From assembly GCA_903944555.1 (NCBI GenBank), contig CAJASG010000780.1, positions 1 to 6,826 of the forward strand: DNA of 6,826 nt, given 5' to 3'. The notes below the pieces were generated by a model. The model saw only the letters and a program-made list of their open reading frames with translations, was not told the DNA's origin and did not search any database. Of this stretch, positions 1 through 6,826 are shown piece after piece. Both the position numbers and the translations under genes were made by a program. How positions within the stretch are numbered: the stretch's first letter is position 1; every line of letters starts with the position of its first letter. The stretch comes from an uncultured beta proteobacterium (GTDB taxonomy: Bacteria; Pseudomonadota; Gammaproteobacteria; Burkholderiales; Burkholderiaceae_C).

Positions 1-577
1 CCGGGTTAAAACCCACGCCGTTGTCGCGCACAAAAAACGTACAGCTGGGCTCCACCACATCCGCCGGACCCGACTGGTGGCCGACCTCGATGGTCGCCCG
101 GGCCCGTGTCGCGGTGAATTTGACGGCATTGCCCAGCAGGTGGGCCATGGCTTGGCGCAGCTGGATTGCATCCGCCCGCACATCGGGAAAGTCATCGGCA
201 ATGCGCCACTCCAGCGCCCGCTGCGGATGCTGCGCCTGCAGGGCCTGACACAGCTCTTGCACCATCGGCCCCATTTGCACCGGCGCCACATGCAAGGGCA
301 CCATGCCCATGCGGGAATACTCCATCAACCCATCCATCAGCACCCCCATGTGCCGGGCCGACCCGGTGATGGTGGCCAAATGGGCCTGCGCCTGCGCGTC
401 CAGCTGCGGGCCGGCGTCCTCCTGCACGATTTCGGCAAACGCCAGGATGTGCCGCAAATCGGCCCGCAGGTCGTGCGAGACGGTGTAGGTGAAATCCTTC
501 AGCTCACCGCGCACCGTGGCCAGCTCGGCCTGCAAGGCTGCGACCTCAGCCGCATGGGCTCTGGAAACATCGTTCAT
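1..577 (-). CDS. sensor histidine kinase, HisKA plus start of HATPase_c (3' part outside window)
   Basis: Translating the minus strand from the ATG at 577 gives 192 residues that continue past the left edge. Residues 1-28 are a short Ala/Glu/Leu-rich helix, probably coiled coil. The H-box reads FTYTVSHDLRADLRHI, with His35 as the expected phosphorylation site. The ATPase domain begins with an N-box (LLGNAVKFT, Asn150) and a G1 box (RDNGVGFNP, residues 184-192). This H-box style is common in phytochrome-like kinases (family knowledge). No sensor domain or membrane segment precedes the H-box, so the protein looks cytoplasmic and must get its input from a partner. The H-box has Asp40 where Pro is usual. 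The gene starts 7 bases after the glmU stop, so co-transcription with glmU is likely (inference). No clear Shine-Dalgarno site is seen. The frame is open upstream to a stop at 629-631, so a TTG start at 625 is possible. The cognate response regulator is not in view. Confidence 0.9.
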   Translation of the reverse strand, partial: MNDVSRAHAAEVAALQAELATVRGELKDFTYTVSHDLRADLRHILAFAEIVQEDAGPQLDAQAQAHLATITGSARHMGVLMDGLMEYSRMGMVPLHVAPVQMGPMVQELCQALQAQHPQRALEWRIADDFPDVRADAIQLRQAMAHLLGNAVKFTATRARATIEVGHQSGPADVVEPSCTFFVRDNGVGFNP

Positions 578-584
578 GGCGCGC

Positions 585-2054
585 TTAGCCGCGAGGCGCT
601 TTCTGGGGCCGTGACCAGTTGGCAATCGTCACCTGCTTGCCGCGCGCCACGCTCAAAGCCCCGGCCGGTGTGTCTTTGGTGAGCGTGGAGCCGCCGCCTA
701 CCGTGCCGCCCGCTCCCAGGGTGATGGGTGCCACCAGCACGCAGTTGCTGCCCACATGCACATCGGCTTCAATCACGGTGCGGTGCTTGTTGGCACCGTC
801 GTAGTTGGCGGTGATGCTGCCGGCGCCGTAGTTGACCCGTTCGCCCACCGTAGCATCGCCCAAATACGCCAAATGGTTGGCCTTGGCACCTTTGGCCAGT
901 GTGGAGTTCTTTACTTCGACGAAGTTGCCGATATGCACCTCCGCCCCCAGCACCGCACCGGGGCGCAGCCGGGCAAACGGACCCACCAGTGCCCCGGCGC
1001 CCACCCGCACTCCCAGAGTTTCACCATCGATGTGGGTAAATGGGTGGATCACCGCACCCGCTTCAATCACCGCATTGGCAACCACGCAGTTGGCGCCAAT
1101 GGACACGCCCTCCCCCAGACTGACCTGGCCCATGAAGACGCAGTTCACATCAATACTCACGTCATGGGCGCACAGCAGGTCGCCACGAACGTCCAGACGC
1201 GCCGGGTCGGCTAGGCGCACGCCCGCCTCCATCAGCCGGTGGGCCTGGCCCAGCTGGTAGGCACGCTCCAGCTCGGCCAGCTGCACAGGGCTGTTGACCC
1301 CAGCCACCTGCACGGCGTCGGTAATTTTGTAAGCAACGACCTCCACGCCATCGGCCACGGCAAATTTCACAATATCGGTCAGGTAGTACTCGCCCTGCGC
1401 GTTCTGGTTATCCAGGCGGGCCAGCCAGCGCTTGAGCTGTGCCGCAGGCACCGCCATGATGCCGCTGTAAATTTCGGTGATCTGACGCTCTTCCACGGAG
1501 GCATCCTTGTGCTCCACAATCGCCTGCACTACGCCCTCTGCCCCAGCCCCCGCACTCGCCGCACGCACAATGCGGCCATAGCCAGCCGGGTTGGCTTGCT
1601 CCAGCGTTAACAGGGCCAGCTTAGTGCCGCCACTGGCTTTGATCAGGTGAAACAAGGTGTCGGACTGCGTCAGCGGCACATCGCCCGACAGCACCACCAC
1701 CACGCCATCGTCCGCCAACACGGGCACTGCCTGCTGCACGGCGTGGCCGGTACCCAACTGTGGCTCCTGGCGCACAAAATCCAAGGCAAACTCGGCTACA
1801 GCCCCCGCAGCACCTGCGCAAGCCGCTTCTACTTCGATAGCACCGTGCCCGGTGATCACCACCACCTTGCGGGCCTGCAGGTCGGCAGCCGTGTCCAGCA
1901 CATGCTGCAGCAAGGGCCGCCCGGCCAAGCGGTGCAAGACCTTGGGCAGCCGGCTCTTCATACGTGTTCCCTTGCCGGCCGCCATAATCACCACGTCAAT
2001 CGCTGGCGCCTGTGCTGCGACACCTTGGATCTGATTTTTTGAAGTCACTGGCAT
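585..2054 (-). CDS. glmU: bifunctional GlmU: UDP-GlcNAc pyrophosphorylase / glucosamine-1-phosphate N-acetyltransferase
   Basis: GlmU acetylates glucosamine-1-phosphate and then joins it to UTP, giving UDP-GlcNAc for peptidoglycan and lipopolysaccharide; it acts in the cytoplasm. The 489-residue product has the N-terminal uridyltransferase signature AAGKGTRMKSRLPK at residues 25-38. The C-terminal half is a left-handed beta-helix. By spacing, E. coli acetyltransferase residues R333, K351, H363, Y366, N377 and K392 match R364, K382, H394, Y397, N408 and K423 here, so both activities look intact. It is longer than the E. coli enzyme (456) because of about 15 extra N-terminal residues and a small Ala/Gly-rich insertion near residues 160-170. 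I chose the ATG at 2054 because a purine-rich AAGAGGGG (2063-2056) lies just before it. That spacing is short, and a GTG two codons on (2048) would be better spaced. A longer reading from 2117 would run into the divergent lipoprotein gene and adds no family sequence. Confidence 0.97.
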   Translation of the reverse strand: MPVTSKNQIQGVAAQAPAIDVVIMAAGKGTRMKSRLPKVLHRLAGRPLLQHVLDTAADLQARKVVVITGHGAIEVEAACAGAAGAVAEFALDFVRQEPQLGTGHAVQQAVPVLADDGVVVVLSGDVPLTQSDTLFHLIKASGGTKLALLTLEQANPAGYGRIVRAASAGAGAEGVVQAIVEHKDASVEERQITEIYSGIMAVPAAQLKRWLARLDNQNAQGEYYLTDIVKFAVADGVEVVAYKITDAVQVAGVNSPVQLAELERAYQLGQAHRLMEAGVRLADPARLDVRGDLLCAHDVSIDVNCVFMGQVSLGEGVSIGANCVVANAVIEAGAVIHPFTHIDGETLGVRVGAGALVGPFARLRPGAVLGAEVHIGNFVEVKNSTLAKGAKANHLAYLGDATVGERVNYGAGSITANYDGANKHRTVIEADVHVGSNCVLVAPITLGAGGTVGGGSTLTKDTPAGALSVARGKQVTIANWSRPQKAPRG

Positions 2055-2958
2055 GCCCCTCTTGAACTTTTTTGGGTTACGTACATTGGCGCGTCTGAGC
2101 GCCCGTTGGTTCGCCATTATCGGTGCGCTGATGGTCGTTTTCGCATTGAGCGGATGCAGCTCTTTGCGCTTGGTCTATAACAACGCCCCCAACCTGTCGC
2201 TGTGGTGGCTGGATGGCTATTTTGATTTTGACAGCGATCAAAGCGAGCGCATGCGCGCCGACCTCCAAGGCCTGCAAAAGTGGCACCGCGCGGAAGAACT
2301 GCCCTTGTTTGCGGAGATGTTCAAGAACCTGCAGGTATCAGCGGAGCAGCCGGTGACGGCAGAACAAGTCTGCAGCCTGTACGCCTATATGCAAACCCGG
2401 GCCCAAGTGGCGAGCGAGCGGATGGCCCCCGCCTTGGGCGCATTGGCACCCACCCTGCAACCCAACCAACTGGACCACATTGCGCGGGAGTTTGAGAAAC
2501 GCAACCGCCAATGGCGCGAAGACTGGATGGACGGCACCCCCGTTGAGGTGACCGATCGCCGCGTCAAACGGCTGGTGGAGCGGGCTGAATCGTTTTATGG
2601 CCGACTGGACCCGGCACAGCTCACGGTGCTTCGCACCCAGTTGGGTCTGGCGGGCTATGACGTCCAGCTGCATTACCGTGAAATGTTGCGTCGTCAGCAA
2701 GATGCACTGCAAATTCTGCGCGACCAGCGTAGTGGCGAGGCTGGGAACGCCGGTGCACAGACCGAGTTGCGCGCACTGATCGGGCGCACCTTCAGATCAC
2801 CGGACCTTGCATTTCGCCAATACACGGCCCGCTTCACGGCGAAAAGCTGTGCTGCAGTCGCTGCCATGCACAACAGCACCACCCACACACAGCGGCAGCG
2901 CTTGGCCCAGACGCTGAAAGACTATGAAGCTGACGTGCAAGCCCTGACGGCACCGTAG
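2053..2958 (+). CDS. DUF6279 family lipoprotein
   Basis: The 301-residue product has a lipoprotein signal: Arg10, Arg14 and Arg18, a hydrophobic stretch from about W19 to L32, then the lipobox L-S-G-C with Cys35 as the lipidation site. Ser follows the Cys, which by the +2 rule favours the outer membrane. The mature protein opens with SSLRLVYNNAPNLSLWWLDG and then a DFDSDQ segment, the hallmark of the DUF6279 proteins of proteobacteria. The rest is charged, mostly helical sequence with many Arg and Gln and no further membrane segment. The function of this family is unknown to me. The ATG at 2053 gives a long n-region (18 residues) and overlaps the glmU start codon. A TTG at 2086 gives a more typical signal (LARLSARWF), and an ATG at 2131 would remove the basic n-region and is unlikely. 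Only a weak GAAG lies upstream of 2053. It may be transcribed together with the TfoX-like gene 31 bases downstream. Confidence 0.88.
   Translation: MPLLNFFGLRTLARLSARWFAIIGALMVVFALSGCSSLRLVYNNAPNLSLWWLDGYFDFDSDQSERMRADLQGLQKWHRAEELPLFAEMFKNLQVSAEQPVTAEQVCSLYAYMQTRAQVASERMAPALGALAPTLQPNQLDHIAREFEKRNRQWREDWMDGTPVEVTDRRVKRLVERAESFYGRLDPAQLTVLRTQLGLAGYDVQLHYREMLRRQQDALQILRDQRSGEAGNAGAQTELRALIGRTFRSPDLAFRQYTARFTAKSCAAVAAMHNSTTHTQRQRLAQTLKDYEADVQALTAP
2056..2063 (-). promoter_or_regulatory. ribosome binding site of glmU
   Basis: On the minus strand AAGAGGGG lies immediately upstream of the ATG at 2054. It supports a start here rather than at the upstream in-frame ATG at 2117. The GAGG core is only 3 bases from the ATG but 9 bases from the in-frame GTG at 2048, so the exact start codon could be either. 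The site lies inside the coding sequence of the divergent lipoprotein gene if that gene starts at 2053. Confidence 0.55.
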
Positions 2959-3353
2959 CCCACCACCCACACGCATCCATCCACCGACCATGGCCGCCGT
3001 CCACTCCGAGTTCGCCCAGTATTGCTGTGATCTGCTGCGCAGTGCGGGGCCCTGCGTGGCCAAACGCATGTTCGGCGGCTATGGCATCAGCACGGACGGC
3101 CTGACTCTGGCGCTGTTGGTTGACTTGGGGCAAGGTGAAACCCTGTGGCTCAAGGCCGATGCGCTCAGTCAGGCGCAATTTGAAGCCGCCGGATGCGCGC
3201 GCTTTACCTATATGGCCAAAGGCGTCTCGCGGGGCATGAACTACTACAGTGCGCCGCCCGAGGCAATGGAATCGGAAGCGTTGATGGCGCCGTGGGCCCA
3301 ACTGGCGCTGCAAGCCGCACTGGCCGCGCGCAAACCGGCACGCAAACCACCGG

Positions 3354-3953
<600 letters not shown>

Positions 3954-3962
3954 AATCACCCT

Positions 3963-5963
3963 ATGCAGTTTTCAGCCATTTTGACATCGATAGCGCTCTT
4001 GGGCGCCATGCTGTCCGCCACCTTTACCACAGCAAACGCCCAAGGGCGGGACAACGCCCGGGCAGATGCAGTCATTTCCGACATGGCGCAAGCCTATAAG
4101 CAGCGTGACCGCAAGCGCCTGGGCCAGTTGTTGCCCCTGGTGCGTGGCCATGTTTTAGAGCCATGGGCCGCCTACTGGGATCTGTCGGCCCGGCTGGACG
4201 CGGCCAGCACCCCTGAAATCAATGAATTTATGACGCGTTTTGCGGGCTCTTACCAGGAAGACCGGCTGCGCAATGAATGGCTGCTGCAACTGGGCCGCAA
4301 CCGCGACTGGACCAGCTTCAACCGCGAATACCCCAAATACCGCATGAACGATGACCGTTCCGTGCGTTGCTACGCCTTGCTGGCGGACCACCTCAGCAGC
4401 GGCGCGAACGTGAACGCGCAAGTGCAAGAGACCTGGCTATCGCTCAAGGATGCCGAGGAGGGCTGCGCCAGCGCAGCCGAGCAACTGGTGAAAGACCACT
4501 CGATAATGCGGCAAGTGGCGTGGCTGCGCGCCCGCTTAGGCATGGAAAACGACCGCCTGCGCGTCACCACCCAGGCCGTGGGCCTGCTCAATGACAACTG
4601 GAACAAAACGGTCAACTCCATCTACCTCAATCCAGGCAAGTACCTCGAAGACAAACTCACAGCCATACAGCCCAAAACCCGCGAGCTAGTGTCCCTGGCG
4701 CTGATCCGGCAGGCCTACCTGGAGCCGGCCGATGCGGCGGTGGAAATTGAAAAGCTGCGCTGGAAAGCCCAACTGACCCAGGAAGAACGCTCCTGGATCT
4801 GGGGTGTGATTGGCAAGCGCGCGGCCCAAAAACTGTCGGACGACGCGCCCGGCTACTTTGCCAAGGGCCAGACCAAATTCATGCACGAAGACCACCTGGC
4901 GTGGATGGCCCGCGCGGCACTGCGCGCCGGGCGTTGGGCGCAGGTACAAGAGGCGATTGACGCCATGCCCGAGGCCCTGCGCAGCGATTCCACCTGGGTC
5001 TACTGGCGGGCCCGTGCCCTGATGCAACAGGCCAAAACCGAAGGCGCCCGCGCCGAAGCACTGCGCCTACTGGAAGGCATTGCTGGTGTGCGTGGCTTTT
5101 ATGAGCAACTGGCGCTAGAAGAGCTGGGGCAGCGCATCAGCACCCCCCCCCGCCCCGATGCCCTGACCCTTGAGGAAAAAGACGCCGCGCGCCAAAACCC
5201 GGGCCTGACCCGAGCGCTGTACGCGATTCAGATCGGGCTGCGCTCGGACGGCGTGCGCGAGTGGAACTACAGCACCAACCTGCATGTGCGCGGCGGCATG
5301 GATGACCGCAGCCTGCTGGCGGCAGCGGACCTGGCCTGCCGCAATGAGGTCTGGGACCGCTGTATCAACACCAGTGAGCGCACCAAAGGCGTGGTCGATC
5401 TGGAGCAGCGCTTCCCCATGCCGTTCAAAAACGCGGTGCTGGCGCGCACCAAGCAAATCGGCTTGGACCCGGCCTACGTCTATGGCCTGATCCGCCAGGA
5501 GAGCCGCTTCATCATGGATGCACGCTCCGGCGTGGGCGCAGCGGGCCTGATGCAGGTCATGCCCGCCACCGCGCGCTGGACCGCCAAGAAAATCGGCCTG
5601 ACTGATTTCCAGGCGCACCAAATCACCGACCGTGACACAAACATCGCCATCGGCACCGGCTACCTCAAGCTGGTGCTGGACACCTTTGGTGGCTCCATGC
5701 CCATGGCAGCCGCCGCCTACAACGCCGGCCCCAACCGCCCGCGCATGTGGCGCGGTCAAAGCGGAGGCCCGGTCTGGGAGGCCGCGATCTGGGCGGAAAA
5801 CGTGCCCTTTGCCGAGACCCGTGATTACGTGAAAAAAGTGCTGTCCAACACCACCAGTTACTCCGCTCTCATCACTGGACAATCCCAGTCGCTCAAGGCC
5901 CGCCTGGGCAGTGTGGGCCCCAAAGACGCCAACCTGCCGGACCTCGCGCTCGATCTGCCCTGA
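3963..5963 (+). CDS. slt: soluble lytic murein transglycosylase, Slt70 type
   Basis: The enzyme cleaves the MurNAc-GlcNAc bond of peptidoglycan to give 1,6-anhydroMurNAc products in the periplasm. The 666-residue product begins with a signal peptide (hydrophobic residues about 5-19, likely cleavage after ANA at 26), though its n-region lacks a positive charge. Residues from about 30 to 480 are the helical superhelix typical of Slt70, with Cys136 and Cys168 spaced so that they might form a disulfide. The C-terminal SLT domain has all family motifs: GLIRQESRF with catalytic Glu513, GLMQVMPATA from 528, AYNAGP at 585-590, and the late PFAETRDYVKKV segment. Length is close to E. coli Slt70 (645). 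The ATG at 3963 is chosen because the longer reading from 3888 overlaps the cyclo-ligase gene antisense and puts 25 non-signal residues before the signal peptide. No Shine-Dalgarno site precedes it. A run of nine C lies in frame at 5143-5151. Confidence 0.96.
   Translation: MQFSAILTSIALLGAMLSATFTTANAQGRDNARADAVISDMAQAYKQRDRKRLGQLLPLVRGHVLEPWAAYWDLSARLDAASTPEINEFMTRFAGSYQEDRLRNEWLLQLGRNRDWTSFNREYPKYRMNDDRSVRCYALLADHLSSGANVNAQVQETWLSLKDAEEGCASAAEQLVKDHSIMRQVAWLRARLGMENDRLRVTTQAVGLLNDNWNKTVNSIYLNPGKYLEDKLTAIQPKTRELVSLALIRQAYLEPADAAVEIEKLRWKAQLTQEERSWIWGVIGKRAAQKLSDDAPGYFAKGQTKFMHEDHLAWMARAALRAGRWAQVQEAIDAMPEALRSDSTWVYWRARALMQQAKTEGARAEALRLLEGIAGVRGFYEQLALEELGQRISTPPRPDALTLEEKDAARQNPGLTRALYAIQIGLRSDGVREWNYSTNLHVRGGMDDRSLLAAADLACRNEVWDRCINTSERTKGVVDLEQRFPMPFKNAVLARTKQIGLDPAYVYGLIRQESRFIMDARSGVGAAGLMQVMPATARWTAKKIGLTDFQAHQITDRDTNIAIGTGYLKLVLDTFGGSMPMAAAAYNAGPNRPRMWRGQSGGPVWEAAIWAENVPFAETRDYVKKVLSNTTSYSALITGQSQSLKARLGSVGPKDANLPDLALDLP
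5143..5151 (+). repeat. homopolymer run of nine cytosines within slt
   Basis: Nine consecutive C bases fall within codons for Thr394-Pro-Pro-Arg397, in what looks like a short proline-rich loop between helices of the superhelical part. Loss or gain of one base would shift the frame about 115 codons before the catalytic Glu513 and so destroy the enzyme. Confidence 0.9.
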
Positions 5964-6033
5964 GCATCAATCGCCCCTGAATTTGTCATCAAACCCCGTG
6001 GCGTGGCGCCGTACCATGGAGCCTTCGTCAACC

Positions 6034-6038
6034 AGGAG
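6034..6038 (+). promoter_or_regulatory. ribosome binding site of the GST gene
   Basis: AGGAG lies 5 bases before the ATG at 6044. It is the clearest Shine-Dalgarno site in the window and fixes the start of the GST gene. The rest of the 80-base gap after slt (5964-6043) holds no convincing promoter or terminator hairpin. Confidence 0.85.
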
Positions 6039-6043
6039 ACTCC

Positions 6044-6727
6044 ATGCTCAAGCTGTACATCGGTAACAAAAACTATTCCTCTTGGTCCATGCGGCCGTGG
6101 GTCCTGCTCACCCAAGCCGGGATTCCGTTTGAAGAAGTCATGGTGCGCTTTGACTCCTTCGACGCCGACTCCACTTTCAAGAAGACGCTGACCGCACTCA
6201 GCCCCACGGCCAAAGTCCCCTTGCTGGTGGACGGCGATCTGGCGGTGTGGGATACGCTGGCCATCGCCGAATACGTGGCCGAACAGTACCCCGACAAACA
6301 CCTCTGGCCCACTGAGCGCGCCGCACGGGCGACCGCGCGCAGTATCTGCGCCGAAATGCACAGTGGCTTTACGGCGCTGCGCGGCAACTGCCCGATGAAC
6401 ATTGAGGCCGATCTGGCGGACACGGGCGCACTGATCTGGCGCGACAAGCCGGGCGTGCGCGCGGACGTGCAACGCATCGTGTCCATGTGGAGCGCCTTGC
6501 TGCAAGAACATGGCGGCCCCATGCTGTTTGGCGCCTTCTCCGTGGCCGACGCCTACTTCGCCCCGGTCTGCATGCGCTTGAAGGCCTACGCCCTGCCGGT
6601 GCCCGCACCGATTGCCGCCTACATTGAGCGCGTGGGCGCCCTGCCAGGCGTGCAAGCCTGGGTGGCAGGCGCACTGACTGAGAAAGACTTTCTGGACTTT
6701 GAAGAGCCCTACCGCCTCAAACCATGA
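6044..6727 (+). CDS. glutathione S-transferase family protein
   Basis: The 227-residue protein has the two-domain GST layout. The thioredoxin-like N-domain begins [18 protein letters not shown], and a Ser of the SSWS motif (Ser12 or Ser13) is the likely glutathione-activating residue. VPLL at 58-61 carries the conserved cis-proline (Pro59), and WDTLAIAEY (69-77) is the site that normally binds the gamma-glutamyl end of glutathione; it has Asp-Thr in place of the usual Glu/Asp-Ser. The helical C-domain carries the N-capping motif SVAD at 166-169. The SSWS.RPW signature belongs to a proteobacterial GST group whose substrates are mostly not known; it resembles, but is not clearly, the zeta (maleylacetoacetate isomerase) class. 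It should be cytoplasmic. The gene has a strong ribosome binding site and shares the four bases ATGA with the start of cca, which indicates one transcript and coupled translation. Confidence 0.93.
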   Translation: MLKLYIGNKNYSSWSMRPWVLLTQAGIPFEEVMVRFDSFDADSTFKKTLTALSPTAKVPLLVDGDLAVWDTLAIAEYVAEQYPDKHLWPTERAARATARSICAEMHSGFTALRGNCPMNIEADLADTGALIWRDKPGVRADVQRIVSMWSALLQEHGGPMLFGAFSVADAYFAPVCMRLKAYALPVPAPIAAYIERVGALPGVQAWVAGALTEKDFLDFEEPYRLKP

Positions 6728-6826
6728 AAACCTACCTGGTCGGCGGTGCAGTACGGGATGCCCTGATGGGCTTGCCCGTGCAAGACCGCGACTGGGTGGT
6801 GGTGGGTGCCAGCCCGCAACAGCTGC
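6724..6826 (+). CDS. cca: CCA tRNA nucleotidyltransferase, N-terminal part (3' part outside window)
   Basis: Cca adds or repairs the 3' CCA end of tRNAs using CTP and ATP. Only the first 34 residues are present, but they begin [20 protein letters not shown], very like the E. coli enzyme. They contain the GGAVRD nucleotide-binding motif (residues 7-12) and the DRDW motif, whose Asp21 and Asp23 are the metal-binding catalytic pair of this polymerase fold. The ATG at 6724 overlaps the GST stop codon (ATGA), and no separate promoter or good Shine-Dalgarno site is seen, so translation probably depends on reinitiation after the GST gene. Whether the protein also has the C-terminal HD domain of the E. 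coli type cannot be judged here. Confidence 0.95.
   Translation, partial: MKTYLVGGAVRDALMGLPVQDRDWVVVGASPQQL

Noticed and set aside
77..682. Open frame of 201 codons on the plus strand
   Set aside because: It lies antisense to the histidine kinase and the end of glmU, both of which have clear family motifs. The translation is His/Arg/Gln-rich with no recognisable domain, as expected of a shadow frame in GC-rich DNA.
2116..2121. GATAAT on the minus strand as a glmU -10
   Set aside because: No recognisable -35 at the right distance, and it lies within lipoprotein codons; too weak to list as a promoter.
3981..3986. Perfect TTGACA -35 hexamer on the plus strand
   Set aside because: It lies inside the slt signal-peptide codons and no acceptable -10 is found 16-18 bases downstream (cgccat).
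5115..5882. Open frame of 255 codons on the minus strand within slt
   Set aside because: It is antisense to the SLT catalytic domain, where the plus strand has all the expected motifs. Its length follows from the lack of stop codons opposite GC-rich codons.
5983..6017. Possible promoter before the GST gene (TTGTCA and TACCAT)
   Set aside because: The spacing is 23 bases, well outside the usual range, and the -10 match is weak.
5858..6655. Open frame of 265 codons on the minus strand opposite the slt end and the GST gene
   Set aside because: It covers the ends of two unrelated genes and their spacer, has no recognisable motif and no good start site.

Overview
The window is chromosomal DNA from a GC-rich betaproteobacterium, most likely Burkholderiales of the Comamonadaceae/Rhodoferax type. 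This rests on gene content, codon use and recognised protein families; no rRNA or other marker gene is present. Nearly every base is coding. There is no gene-free stretch longer than about 80 bases, and I see no tRNA, rRNA, CRISPR array, insertion sequence or phage gene.

Layout. On the minus strand, glmU (peptidoglycan and outer-membrane sugar precursor synthesis) is followed 7 bases later by the start of a small sensor histidine kinase gene that runs off the left edge. Divergent from glmU, with start codons that physically overlap, is a plus-strand DUF6279 lipoprotein gene, followed by a small gene for a stand-alone TfoX N-terminal domain protein. That gene runs tail to tail into a minus-strand 5-formyltetrahydrofolate cyclo-ligase gene, and the two coding ends overlap by 32 bases. 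The cyclo-ligase start lies only 9 bases from the start of a divergent plus-strand gene for a soluble lytic murein transglycosylase (Slt70 type). After an 80-base gap comes a glutathione S-transferase family gene with a strong ribosome binding site. It overlaps by ATGA the start of cca (tRNA nucleotidyltransferase), which leaves the window at the right edge.

How the genes fit together. GlmU makes UDP-GlcNAc for cell-wall synthesis, Slt cuts the finished wall, and the lipoprotein is probably in the outer membrane, so the region has a loose envelope theme. The cyclo-ligase (folate metabolism), GST and Cca are housekeeping genes. I see no evidence for a new multi-gene system. The observations worth a second look are the extreme packing of divergent starts (including a candidate leaderless start for slt), the altered H-box of the sensorless kinase, and a nine-cytosine run inside slt.
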